A stretch of 48,323 nucleotides of DNA from an uncultured Anaerolineaceae bacterium (GTDB lineage: Bacteria; Chloroflexota; Anaerolineae; Anaerolineales; Anaerolineaceae), in the NCBI GenBank assembly GCA_937863605.1, contig CALMGN010000001.1, positions 1 to 48,323 of the forward strand, given 5' to 3'. Below, piece after piece: positions 16,087 to 25,293 of this stretch (within the stretch, counting starts at the first letter, position 1; every line of letters starts with the position of its first letter). The position numbers were made by a program, and so were the translations under genes. Below the pieces are notes generated by a model. The model saw only the letters and a list, made by a program, of their open reading frames with translations. It was not told the origin of the DNA and did no database searches.

Positions 16087-17139
16087 ATGAACCTGGACGA
16101 TTCCAGCCGGTTTACAGAATTAGATACGTTGAATATGCTGGGGGAGATCGAAGGTCTGCCAGATCAGTTGGAAAAAGCCTGGTCTCTCGGCAATCGCCTT
16201 GAACTGCCGACCTTACCTGAAATTAACCAGGTGCTAGTGGCCGGAATGGGCGGTTCAGCCATTGGAGCTGACCTGCTGGCAGCCTATATTGAGCCATTCT
16301 GCAAAGTTCCCCTTTTTATCCAGCGCGACTACACCCTGCCCGCCTGGGCCAGCGGCAGCCAGACGTTGGTGATAGCTTCCTCGCATTCCGGCAATACCGA
16401 AGAGACCCTGTCCGTATTCGAACAGGCCCGGCAGGCTGGATGCTCATTGTTTGTGGTTTCTACCGGCGGTAAGCTGATGCATCTGGCAGCCGAGAGCGGC
16501 ATCCCGGTCTGGAAGTTTGAACATTCCGGTCAGCCGCGGGCTGCGGTGGGGTATTCCTTTGGGCTTTTATTGGCTTTGTTTGAGCGCCTGGGCTTGATCC
16601 CGGCCCAGGATGGCGAAATCGCGGACGCTTTGCAAGCGCTGCGCGAACAGCAGGCTGTCCTGCGCGCTGACGTTCCGGCGGTGCAAAACCCGGCCAAACG
16701 TCAGGCTGGTCAAATGATGGGGCGTTGGGTCGTGGTGCTCGGGGCTGGACTACTGGCTCCGGTAGCACGCCGCTGGAAAGGTCAGATCAGCGAATTGGCC
16801 AAAGCCTGGGGGCAGTTTGAAGCTTTGCCGGAGGCCGATCACAATACCCTGGCAGGCATCGGATTTCCGGAAGGCGCACTCACCAATACTCTGGTCATTT
16901 TCCTGCGCTCAGCGTCGGATCACCCGCGCAACCGCCTGCGCAGTGAACTGACCCTGCAATCCTTCATGGTGGCCGGTATGGGCACTGATTTTTACAAAGC
17001 CAAAGGCAGCACCCGCCTGGCGCAATTGTGGACCGCGCTGCATTACGGGGATTACACCGCTTACTACCTGGCCATGGCGTACAACGTCGATCCGACGCCC
17101 ATTCCCGCCATCAGCGCGCTCAAAGAGGCCATGGCGTAA
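16087..17139 (+). CDS. Bifunctional phosphoglucose/phosphomannose isomerase
   Basis: This enzyme interconverts fructose 6-phosphate with glucose 6-phosphate and mannose 6-phosphate, and was characterised in Crenarchaeota. The 350-aa length suits the family. It has the SIS-domain motifs GMGGSAIGADLL (about residue 54) and SSHSGNTEETLSVF (about residue 98), and the catalytic region EADHNTLAGIGFP in the second half. SD TGGAGG lies 7 bases before ATG 16087. It is followed after 19 bases by cydD. The pairing with cydDC seems incidental metabolically. Confidence 0.9.
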   Translation: MNLDDSSRFTELDTLNMLGEIEGLPDQLEKAWSLGNRLELPTLPEINQVLVAGMGGSAIGADLLAAYIEPFCKVPLFIQRDYTLPAWASGSQTLVIASSHSGNTEETLSVFEQARQAGCSLFVVSTGGKLMHLAAESGIPVWKFEHSGQPRAAVGYSFGLLLALFERLGLIPAQDGEIADALQALREQQAVLRADVPAVQNPAKRQAGQMMGRWVVVLGAGLLAPVARRWKGQISELAKAWGQFEALPEADHNTLAGIGFPEGALTNTLVIFLRSASDHPRNRLRSELTLQSFMVAGMGTDFYKAKGSTRLAQLWTALHYGDYTAYYLAMAYNVDPTPIPAISALKEAMA

Positions 17140-17158
17140 TTTGTAGTTTCTCCTCACC

Positions 17159-18901
17159 ATGAATTTCGACCGAAATTTGTTGAATACAGCGCGCCGGGAA
17201 TGGCTGGCGCTGGCGTTGACAATCCTGCTGAGTCTGTTGGGCGGGCTGACTATCCTTCTCCAGGCCCGTCAATTGAGCGCCATCCTTTCAGCAGTATTTA
17301 TCGATGGTCAAGCCCGCAGCGCCGTTACCTCGTTGTTGGTCCCGTTGTTGCTCATTCTGATCGTCCGGGCTTTGCTTGCCTGGCTGGCGGAAGCAAGTGC
17401 TGGAACGTTGGCAATTCAGGTGAAAGAGAGCTTGCGCAGCCAACTGGTAAACCATTTATTTCGATTAGGGCCAGCCTATACCCGGGGAGAAAACAGCGCA
17501 GAACTGGCCAATACGACTCTGCAGGGTATCGAGAATTTGGATGCGTATTTCAGCCAGTATCTGCCGCAGGCAGCGCTGGCCGGGTTAATCCCATTAGCTG
17601 TGCTGGCTGTAGTCTTCCCGCTGGACTGGCTTTCCGGGCTGATCCTGCTGCTGACAGCGCCGCTGATCCCGATCTTTATGATTCTGATCGGTAAAGCATC
17701 CGAGGCAGCCACCCGCCGCCAATGGAATGCACTCAGCCGGTTAAGCGCTTATTTCCTGGACACGCTGCAGGGGCTGCGTGAGTTAAAGCTGCTTGGGCAG
17801 AGTGAACGGCGCGCTGTCAAGGTGGGGGAGGCTGCCGATCAGTACCGCCTGACGACCATGAATGTGCTGCGGGTGACGTTTTTGTCTGCACTGGTGTTGG
17901 AAATGGTCGGCACCATCAGCACTGCGGTTGTTGCGGTACAAATCGGGCTGCGGTTGCTGCACGGCGGGCTGGGGTTCGAACAGGCATTTTTTATCCTGCT
18001 GCTGACGCCTGAGTTTTACCTGCCGCTGCGGCTGCTTGGTCAGCGCTTCCATGCCGGCGCCAGCGGGATCACTGCTGCGCGGCGGATCTACGCCATCCTG
18101 CAAACACCTGCCTTGCTCGAGCCGGCTGTGACTGTTGAAAACCAGGCAAATTTATCCATCCCTCCGCAAACGATCGCCTTTCAAAACGTCAGCTTTGCCT
18201 ACCCTGGTCAGGCTGGCCTGGCGGTAGAGGATGTCAGTTTTAGCTTGCGACGCGGAGAACTTACTGCGTTGGTCGGCGCCACCGGGGCTGGCAAGAGTAC
18301 TCTGGCGCACCTGCTGCTGCGCTTTGCGCTCCCGGTCAGCGGTCAGATTCTGGTTGACGGAGTCCCGCTGGAAACCATAACAACTGAATTATGGCGCAAA
18401 CAGATCGCCTGGGTGCCGCAGCAGCCGGTTCTGTTTCAGGGGACGATTACTGAGAATATTGGGTTGGGCAAACCGCTGGCATCTCTGGCTGAAATTCAGA
18501 GGGCTGCCCAGCAGGCGTCCCTTGACCAGCGAATTGCTGCACTGCCGGCTGGCTACGATACAGTTCTTGGCGAGTTTGGCGCCCGATTGAGCGGCGGTGA
18601 GCTTCAGCGCCTGGCTTTGGCGCGCGCTTTCCTGATGGATGCGCCGATTCTGGTTTTAGATGAGCCCTCCGGCCACCTTGACCCGGCATCCGAGGCGCTG
18701 CTCGAAGAATCCGTGAGGCGCCTATGCGCCGGCCGCACGGTTTTGATCATCGCTCACCGCCTGCCAACGGTTTACCGCGCCGACCAGATTCTGGTACTGG
18801 ATCATGGGCGGATTGTGGAAAGCGGCACGCATCCGACTTTGACCGCTGCCAACGGAGTATACGCCCGGCTGGTGAATGCTTACGGTGGGAGTCGCGCATG
18901 A
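17159..18901 (+). CDS. cydD: Thiol reductant ABC exporter subunit CydD
   Basis: CydD and CydC form a heterodimeric ABC transporter that exports cysteine/glutathione (and binds heme), needed for maturation of cytochrome bd and periplasmic c-type cytochromes. The 580-aa protein has a six-helix domain (about residues 15-300) and an ATPase with Walker A GATGAGKST (about 373), signature LSGGELQRLALARAF and Walker B ILVLDEPSGHLD. The sequence LLTAPLIPIFMILIGKASEAATRRQW is typical of CydD. ATG 17159 has no clear SD, suggesting coupling to the preceding gene. It overlaps cydC by 4 bases. Confidence 0.9.
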   Translation: MNFDRNLLNTARREWLALALTILLSLLGGLTILLQARQLSAILSAVFIDGQARSAVTSLLVPLLLILIVRALLAWLAEASAGTLAIQVKESLRSQLVNHLFRLGPAYTRGENSAELANTTLQGIENLDAYFSQYLPQAALAGLIPLAVLAVVFPLDWLSGLILLLTAPLIPIFMILIGKASEAATRRQWNALSRLSAYFLDTLQGLRELKLLGQSERRAVKVGEAADQYRLTTMNVLRVTFLSALVLEMVGTISTAVVAVQIGLRLLHGGLGFEQAFFILLLTPEFYLPLRLLGQRFHAGASGITAARRIYAILQTPALLEPAVTVENQANLSIPPQTIAFQNVSFAYPGQAGLAVEDVSFSLRRGELTALVGATGAGKSTLAHLLLRFALPVSGQILVDGVPLETITTELWRKQIAWVPQQPVLFQGTITENIGLGKPLASLAEIQRAAQQASLDQRIAALPAGYDTVLGEFGARLSGGELQRLALARAFLMDAPILVLDEPSGHLDPASEALLEESVRRLCAGRTVLIIAHRLPTVYRADQILVLDHGRIVESGTHPTLTAANGVYARLVNAYGGSRA

Positions 18902-20658
18902 GAACCACCGTGCGCTTGCTGCAATTCTTGAAACCTTTCACTGGCTGGGTAGCGCTTTCGGTTTTATTGTCCACTGCCACCATTGCCAGCGGGATTGGAT
19001 TGTTGGGCACATCAGCCTACCTGATCTCGCGCGCAACATTGCAGCCTTCGATTGCAGTTCTGCAAGTCGCCATCGTCGGTGTGCGGTTTTTCGGCATTTC
19101 CCGCGGGGTTTTCCGCTATTTGGAACGGCTGACATCGCATTCGGTCAATTTCCGGCTGTTGGCGCGGCTGCGGTTATGGCTCTACCGCACCATCGAGCCG
19201 CTGGCGCCGGCCAAACTGCAAGATTTTTCCTCGGGCGACTTGCTCAATCGTGTCCTTGCCGACGTGGACACCCTGGAAAACTTTTATGTGCGCGTGGTAG
19301 CGCCTTACGCAGCGGCTGGGCTGACGATTATCGGGATGGGGTTATTTCTCGGCCGGTTTGACCTGAAGTTGGGGCTGGTTTTGGCAGGCGGATTAATTTT
19401 CAGCGGGGTTGGTATTCCACTGGCAGCCTATGCGATTGGTCGGGGACCGGGGAAGGCAGTAGTAGCGGTAAAAGCCCGGCTGAGTTCCACGCTGATCGAA
19501 TCGATTCAGGGTATCGGTGATTTGACCGCATTCAACCGCAGCGAGGCAGCTGCCGCCCGCTTGAACAAGTTAGGTGGCAGTCTGGCGCAGGCGCAGCACC
19601 GCATGGTCTGGGGCAGCGCCTGGATCAATGCCGGCAATGGCCTGCTGGCCAACCTGACCATGGTCGCGATTTTGTGGCTGGCCATTCCGCTGGTCTCCAG
19701 CGGCCAGCTGGAGGGTTTCCTGCTGCCGGTGGTGGTTATGCTCTCTATGGCTTCCTTTGAAGCGGTCACCCCGTTGGCAGTCGCCGCCCAATACCACAGC
19801 GCCAGTTTGGAGTCTGGCGCGCGGTTGTTTGGAATGGAGAAAATTACCCCTGAAGTGAACGATCCAGCCGCACCGCTGCCCATCCCTCCGCTCCCACTCA
19901 GGCTGGAAGTGCGGGAAGTCAGCTTGCTATATGAGGATAATCCGGACAATGCGCTGACGAACATCACCTTGCGGCTGGATCCAGGAAAGAAAATAGCGCT
20001 GGTCGGCCCAAGCGGGGCAGGAAAAACCTCTTTGGTTAATGTTCTGTTGCGGTTGTGGGATTACGACCGCGGTGAAATCCTGTTGAACGGCACGGATTTG
20101 AGCCGCTTCCGTGCGGCGGATGTCCGAGCGCAATTTTCGGTCATCTCGCAAACCGCCTATCTTTTTAACGCCACCCTGCGCCAGAATCTGCGCCTGGCAC
20201 GTCCGGGTGCTGGCGATGACGAGCTGCATACCACCCTGTTGCGGGCCGGGTTAGATAACTGGACCGCCGCACTCCCGAATGGATTGGACACCTGGGTCGG
20301 CGAGCATGGATTGCGGTTGAGCGGCGGCGAACGTCAACGTCTGGCTGTTGCCCGGACACTGCTGCGTGACACCCCGGTGGTTATTCTGGATGAACCGACC
20401 GCCAACCTGGATGCGGTCACCGAAGCTGCGCTGATCCAGCAGTTGCAATCTGCCCTGGCGGTAAAAAGCGTGCTGTGGATTACACACCGTCTGGTGGGTT
20501 TGGAGTGGATGGACGAGATCCTGGTGATGGATGGCGGGCAGATCGTAGAGCGCGGTACCGCCGCAGAATTAATAAAAACAGGCGGGCTTTACGCCCGCCT
20601 GTGGGAAATTCAACAGCGCATGCTCCCGTCTACTTTTTCAAAGCCGTCATCATCGTGA
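18898..20658 (+). CDS. cydC: Thiol reductant ABC exporter subunit CydC
   Basis: The 586-aa partner of CydD has an N-terminal membrane domain with the CydC-typical LLGTSAYLISRATLQPS and SRGVFRYLERLTSH, then Walker A GPSGAGKTS (about residue 368), signature LSGGERQRLAVART and Walker B VVILDEPTANLD. The tracked ORF begins at 18724 inside cydD; ATG 18898, in an ATGA overlap with the cydD stop, is the real start. The gene overlaps the convergent CpXC gene by 29 bases, so the two 3' ends share DNA. No cydAB (cytochrome bd) lies in the window. Confidence 0.9.
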   Translation: MRTTVRLLQFLKPFTGWVALSVLLSTATIASGIGLLGTSAYLISRATLQPSIAVLQVAIVGVRFFGISRGVFRYLERLTSHSVNFRLLARLRLWLYRTIEPLAPAKLQDFSSGDLLNRVLADVDTLENFYVRVVAPYAAAGLTIIGMGLFLGRFDLKLGLVLAGGLIFSGVGIPLAAYAIGRGPGKAVVAVKARLSSTLIESIQGIGDLTAFNRSEAAAARLNKLGGSLAQAQHRMVWGSAWINAGNGLLANLTMVAILWLAIPLVSSGQLEGFLLPVVVMLSMASFEAVTPLAVAAQYHSASLESGARLFGMEKITPEVNDPAAPLPIPPLPLRLEVREVSLLYEDNPDNALTNITLRLDPGKKIALVGPSGAGKTSLVNVLLRLWDYDRGEILLNGTDLSRFRAADVRAQFSVISQTAYLFNATLRQNLRLARPGAGDDELHTTLLRAGLDNWTAALPNGLDTWVGEHGLRLSGGERQRLAVARTLLRDTPVVILDEPTANLDAVTEAALIQQLQSALAVKSVLWITHRLVGLEWMDEILVMDGGQIVERGTAAELIKTGGLYARLWEIQQRMLPSTFSKPSSS

Positions 20659-21985
20659 TGCGCACCACGATGCGGTTGATCTCTTTGAGCTTATTGATCA
20701 ACTCTTCGGGCTGATTTTGAGCTTCGGTTTGAGCGATCAAGCCGCTCAACATCTGCGTGAATTCGGGGGTCACCATTTCCGCTTTGGACTGCATCAGCTT
20801 CATACGGTCATCATAGGATTCAAGCTCTATGAGCTGCTCGATGAACGCGATTTCAGGCGGTGGAGCGGAAGCCTCTTCGATCACAGCAGTGATTTTTTGT
20901 AGTTTACCAATGCGGTTCAGATCGGCTGCGGTGCGGGCATTTTTTAATTCCTGGTCGACCAATTGCATGAAGTATTCGTCGATTTCTTCAAAATGCTCTT
21001 TTACCGCTTCGCCGGGGTTCGGCGCCGCCAGGATGGCATCCAGCAATTTGCGGGTTTGCTGCATCTGAACCTGACGCTGGTCATCGATCTCTTTGATGTA
21101 ACCCAGCAGTTTTTCGCGCATCCCCTCGAGTTTGGCCTTCTTTTCATTCTCGAAGGTGTTGATTTTATCGGTGAGCAGCTGGAAGAAGGTGTAATCCAGA
21201 CCGGTGCGGATCAGACTGACCAGGGTAGTCAGGCGTACATCGCTGTCAACCGAGTCGATGAAAATATCCACCAGCTTCTCGCGGGTGAGTCCATCCTTGC
21301 TGGCTTCTTGCAAAGTCTTGATGACTTCCTGAGCTTCCCGCGATTGTTCCTGTATTTTTTTGCCGGCTTCGGTGTTCTCCACCAATTCCTGGTGTACCGC
21401 CGCCAGGGCGCGGGCTGAACGCTCGTCCCCTTGCGCCATGGTGGCTTCCATCAACCGGGCAAACATGCTGAAGAAATTCTCGTCAATCAGCGCTTCTTCC
21501 TGTTTGATGACTTCCAACCGCGATTCGGCCGCCGGGATGGAAAGCAACCGCTGCAGCAGCGCCAGCCGTTTTTGTTGATCATCGATCATCTGGCGGCTGA
21601 TGCCATCCCCCTCCAGGATCTTTTCGATCATGGTCTGGAAGGTGAGCATCGATTGCGGGCGCAGGATGTAGGCTTTGCGTTTTTCGAGAGGCAAGCGGTT
21701 TACGACCTGATTAATCAGCGGTCCGATCAGGCGTTCCTGCTCGTTCAGAGGCAGGCCCATCTCGGAGGGGAAGAAGGTGAGCAGTAATTCTTTTTCCGGG
21801 TCGTGATAAATGACGGGGGTACCCATCATTCCGTCGTAGCCGCAGTTGGGGCAGTGGATCACATTGACCTGGCCAGAAAGAAGCCGTTGTTTTGCCTGCG
21901 GATCCTGGTTCAGGTCAAAAACCTGCTCAACTTCAGCAACGACCGGTGATTTACAACGTGGACAACTGGTTTGGACTTTAGCCAT
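20630..21985 (-). CDS. CpXC domain protein with coiled-coil C-terminal half
   Basis: The CpXC family is defined by paired Cys-Pro-x-Cys motifs, here SCPRCKSP (about residue 8) and HCPNCGYDG (about residue 45), which together look like a zinc ribbon. Residues 1-150 form that domain (YHDPEKELLLTFFPSEMGLP is characteristic). The remaining 300 residues are strongly helical and charged (EQSREAQEVIKTLQEASKDG, KKAKLEGMREKLLGYIKEIDD), suggesting coiled coils. The function is unknown. There is no signal or membrane segment, so it should be cytoplasmic. ATG 21985 has the weak SD AGAAGAA. It is convergent with cydC. Confidence 0.85.
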   Translation of the reverse strand: MAKVQTSCPRCKSPVVAEVEQVFDLNQDPQAKQRLLSGQVNVIHCPNCGYDGMMGTPVIYHDPEKELLLTFFPSEMGLPLNEQERLIGPLINQVVNRLPLEKRKAYILRPQSMLTFQTMIEKILEGDGISRQMIDDQQKRLALLQRLLSIPAAESRLEVIKQEEALIDENFFSMFARLMEATMAQGDERSARALAAVHQELVENTEAGKKIQEQSREAQEVIKTLQEASKDGLTREKLVDIFIDSVDSDVRLTTLVSLIRTGLDYTFFQLLTDKINTFENEKKAKLEGMREKLLGYIKEIDDQRQVQMQQTRKLLDAILAAPNPGEAVKEHFEEIDEYFMQLVDQELKNARTAADLNRIGKLQKITAVIEEASAPPPEIAFIEQLIELESYDDRMKLMQSKAEMVTPEFTQMLSGLIAQTEAQNQPEELINKLKEINRIVVRITMMTALKK

Positions 21986-22171
21986 GTATTCTTCTCGCGA
22001 TTCTATTAAGTGTCTGTGGATTCAAACGCAATCGGATGCGTATTTCTCAACGTGATTAATTTACACAACCTGGAACAATGCGCGGTTGCAGGCACCCATG
22101 CAGGGCCTTAACTCGGTGCAATTCGCCCCAGCGGACGCAAAATTATACCATTTTTCGAGGAGGGGGTTGCC

Positions 22172-23740
22172 TCAGGTGCTGCTTTCCTGCCGGGGTAGCA
22201 GGAAACAGAAGCGCGCGCCTTTGCCAAACTCGGAATCGACCCAGATCCGGCCACCGTGGGCTTCAATGATGGAGCGGGTAAGGTATAAGCCCAGGCCAGC
22301 GCCCTTGGTATTGCGGGCAGCATCGGTTGAGCGGTAAAAACGGTCAAACACGTGCGGAATGTCTGCTTGCGCGATTCCAGGACCCTGGTCGCTAACGCAA
22401 ACAATGACGATATCTGGACGTACCTGGCTGCTTACTTTAATTTCCCCACTGGGTGAATACTTGATCGCATTTCCAATCAAATTGGTCAGGACCTGGTTCA
22501 TGCGGCTCTCATCTGCCAGAATCACCGGGAAATCAGTTGGAAAATCGCAAACGATCGTATGCTGCCCGGTTTGGGTCTGCATGCGCTCGGCCGTCCGGCG
22601 CGCTAGATCAGGCAGCAGGACATCGGAGTGTTTGATAGCCAGGCTGTTAGCTTGCAAGCGGGAGGCATCCAACAGATTTTCAACCAGCTCTGCCAGTCGG
22701 TCGGCTTCCTCTTCGATCACGGCCAGACTCTCTTTAACAATGGCGCGGTCCCAGCGGGCATCTTCGCGGCGCAGAGTGCTGACGTACCCCTTGATGAGCG
22801 CCAGCGGCGTTTTCAGCTCGTGGCTGATGACCGAGACGAAGGTGCTTTTTAGTTCGTCGGCCTGGCGGAAATGGGTGATGTCGCGCACGGTGGCGATAAT
22901 ATTGAGCAGGACATCGTCGCTAGACATGAGCGGGGAATACGTGATTCCTACCGGCAGTGGGGGCAAAGCGTCGTCCACCCTCAGGTCGCCCTCGACATAC
23001 AAATGCGCATGCGGGGTGAGCGGCCAACCCCCGGCGACGGCCTGCTCCAACGTCATATCCGTCGTCCTTTTGGCCCAGCGGATGACCTCGTCGTGGGCTT
23101 TCCCTTGAATTTCATTGCAATGGATCGAAAGCAGCCGCTCCAGCGCCGGGTTGCAGCGTTCTACCTGTTGGCTGGGCGTTAGGATTAAAATGCCGTCCGC
23201 GACCGAATCCAGCAGACCGTCCATACGCTGCCGGCTGCGCACCGACTGCTGATACAACTGCGCATTTTGCACAGCGATCGCTGCCTGGTCGGCAAAACTG
23301 CGCAGCAAAGCGCGGTCATTGACCGAAAACGAATCAGCATAAGAGCGGAAGAGGAAAATAACACCCACTACGGATTTATGGGTCACCAGCGGCAGAACCA
23401 CCCCGTTCAACAACCCGCGGGAGGCCTTGTGCGCCAATTCCACCAGCCGGCGGTTAATTTCGAGTAATTCAAACTGGTCGGCATCCACGGCTTTGGAAAT
23501 TTCGGCCAGGTACGGCACCAGGTATTTCAGAAAAGCCTCGGGTAAGCCGTTGGAAACAGGAACGCTCCAGTTTTCCTGTTCATCACGCAAAGCGATCAAA
23601 CCGGCCTGCCCGGCTAGCATTTCAATGGATATCGCCAGAATGCGCCCCAGCAGTTTTTCGAGGTCCAGTTCCTGGGTGATGGCGCGCGAAATTTCGAGCA
23701 TGTAATCGCGCTGGCGGACACGAAAATCAGGGAGCAGCAT
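22172..23740 (-). CDS. GAF-PAS sensor histidine kinase (soluble, orphan)
   Basis: The 522-aa protein has an N-terminal GAF domain (about residues 10-165), a PAS domain (about 175-280, LDSVADGILILTPSQQVERCNPALERLL), a HisKA dimerisation domain with the phosphorylated His in SHELKTPLALIKGY (about residue 305), and a HATPase domain with N box NLIGNAIKYSPSG (about 420), DQGPGI and GAGLGLYLTRSI. No transmembrane segment is visible, so it senses a cytoplasmic signal. No response regulator is nearby. ATG 23740 lies 12 bases after the aminotransferase stop, so the two are probably co-transcribed. Confidence 0.9.
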   Translation of the reverse strand: MLLPDFRVRQRDYMLEISRAITQELDLEKLLGRILAISIEMLAGQAGLIALRDEQENWSVPVSNGLPEAFLKYLVPYLAEISKAVDADQFELLEINRRLVELAHKASRGLLNGVVLPLVTHKSVVGVIFLFRSYADSFSVNDRALLRSFADQAAIAVQNAQLYQQSVRSRQRMDGLLDSVADGILILTPSQQVERCNPALERLLSIHCNEIQGKAHDEVIRWAKRTTDMTLEQAVAGGWPLTPHAHLYVEGDLRVDDALPPLPVGITYSPLMSSDDVLLNIIATVRDITHFRQADELKSTFVSVISHELKTPLALIKGYVSTLRREDARWDRAIVKESLAVIEEEADRLAELVENLLDASRLQANSLAIKHSDVLLPDLARRTAERMQTQTGQHTIVCDFPTDFPVILADESRMNQVLTNLIGNAIKYSPSGEIKVSSQVRPDIVIVCVSDQGPGIAQADIPHVFDRFYRSTDAARNTKGAGLGLYLTRSIIEAHGGRIWVDSEFGKGARFCFLLPRQESST

Positions 23741-23752
23741 GATTGGGCCTGA

Positions 23753-25105
23753 TTAAGCTTTTTCTGTATCCGCCTGACTGACGAACAGCAGTTCTTCCTC
23801 GGCGCGGGTAATCACCCGGTCGAAGATCTCCAGCGCCTCTTCCATTTCACCGTAGGTGGTACACAGCGGCGGGGAAACGCGGATGACGCTGCGGCCGCAG
23901 CCTAGGGTGAGCAGTCCTTCTTCGAAGGCCAGATCGACTACCCGGTCGCGCAATTTGACCGCTGGTTCGCGGGTATCAGAATCCTGCACAAATTCTACTC
24001 CAATCATCAAGCCGATACCGCGGACCTCGCCGATAGAGGGGTGGCGCAACTGCATCTGGCGCAGCTTATCCAGCGCAAATGCGCCGACTGCAGCGGCATT
24101 ATGCATGTATTCTTTTTCAATCAAATCCAACGTTGCCAGCGATGCTGCGCAGGAGATCGGATTTCCGCCAAAGGTATTGCCGTGCGACCCGCGTGGCCAG
24201 GTGACGACGCTCTTGCGGGCAACCATCATCCCCAGCGGCATGCCCGAAGCGATGCCTTTGGCTGCACAGAAGATATCGGGTTCCACGCCGAATTGTTCGA
24301 TCGACCACCATTTTCCGGTACGGCCGGTGCCCGCCTGGACTTCGTCAGCAATTAATAAGATTCCATGACGGTCGCATAAAGCGCGCAGCGCCGGGAAGAA
24401 ACCGGGTGGAGGCACGATGTAACCGCCTTCCCCTTGAATAGGTTCAACCAGGATGCCCGCAACCGAATCGGCCGGTACGGTACGGCCAAATATTTCAGTT
24501 TCGATATAGCGGACCACAGTCTCCCCGTAATCTTCGCCGTCGTTCCCCTTTAGAATGGGGTGGTAGGGATCCGGGAAGGGTGCATGGGTGACACCGTTCA
24601 TCAAGGGGTAGAAGCCGCGGTGGTAAGCGGCTTTACTAGCGGTAAAAGTGACAGCTCCCATTGTGCGGCCGTGGAACCCGCCCAGGAAGCCGATAAACTC
24701 GGTGCGTTTGGTATGGTATCGTGCCAGCTTGATGGCTGATTCGACCGCCTCGGTGCCTGAATTAGTCATAAAACTGACCGCATCCTCTTTGAAGGGAGCA
24801 ATGTGGTTGATTTTTTCAGCCAACTCGATCCACTTGGTGTGATAAAAATCGGAAGAAATATGGATGAATTTCTCTGCCTGTTCCTGGATGGCCTTGACGA
24901 CCTGCGGATGGCTGTGACCGGTGGAAACCACTGCAATGCCAGCCGAAAAATCAAGGAATCGGTTTCCATCTACATCCCAGACTTCAACGCCGCGGCCGTG
25001 ATCCATCACAAAAGGATATCCGCGAGGATAGGATGGTGAAATGACCGCTTGATCGCGTTCGATCAAGAGATTGGCATTTGGCCCGGGCAAGGTGGTTTTC
25101 CGCAT
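23753..25105 (-). CDS. Class III aminotransferase (4-aminobutyrate/acetylornithine type)
   Basis: The 450-aa protein is a PLP-dependent omega-aminotransferase, with the pyridoxal Lys in CAAKGIASGMPLG (about residue 281), the Asp motif LLIADEVQAGTGRTGKWW and the N-terminal SGTEAVESAIKLAR. The overall sequence resembles 4-aminobutyrate and related transaminases of Chloroflexota and archaea (including ornithine/lysine-type enzymes), so the substrate is not settled. The tracked start at 25153 adds 16 residues; ATG 25105 has SD GGAGGG 4 bases upstream and is preferred. A leader of about 75 bases runs from an extended -10 promoter. It is followed by the sensor kinase. Confidence 0.88.
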   Translation of the reverse strand: MRKTTLPGPNANLLIERDQAVISPSYPRGYPFVMDHGRGVEVWDVDGNRFLDFSAGIAVVSTGHSHPQVVKAIQEQAEKFIHISSDFYHTKWIELAEKINHIAPFKEDAVSFMTNSGTEAVESAIKLARYHTKRTEFIGFLGGFHGRTMGAVTFTASKAAYHRGFYPLMNGVTHAPFPDPYHPILKGNDGEDYGETVVRYIETEIFGRTVPADSVAGILVEPIQGEGGYIVPPPGFFPALRALCDRHGILLIADEVQAGTGRTGKWWSIEQFGVEPDIFCAAKGIASGMPLGMMVARKSVVTWPRGSHGNTFGGNPISCAASLATLDLIEKEYMHNAAAVGAFALDKLRQMQLRHPSIGEVRGIGLMIGVEFVQDSDTREPAVKLRDRVVDLAFEEGLLTLGCGRSVIRVSPPLCTTYGEMEEALEIFDRVITRAEEELLFVSQADTEKA

Positions 25106-25185
25106 ATTTCCCTCCGTTGAATAATGTTGGATATCAGGTTGTTCGTTGAGCACCAGAAAATTAGCTGGTTGTTTCTTTAATATCG

Positions 25186-25194
25186 ATTATAGCA
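25186..25194 (-). promoter_or_regulatory. Extended -10 promoter for the aminotransferase operon
   Basis: On the minus strand TG-C-TATAAT (25186-25194), with CTGACC 16 bases before the hexamer as a weak -35. The predicted start is near 25179. Confidence 0.55.
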
Positions 25195-25293
25195 TCAGAA
25201 AAAATTGGGTCAGGGGACAGCGCCCCGGTATGCAATGCGCATAGTCAAAACACTTATAGGAGCGAATAAATCTCCCCCAATACAATGACTACC

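Noticed and set aside
22060-22170. Possible tRNA-like or structured RNA between the kinase and the CpXC gene
   Set aside because: No T-loop GTTCGA sequence, no acceptor stem pairing and no anticodon arm could be drawn. I see nothing firm in this 186-base gap beyond a possible CpXC promoter.
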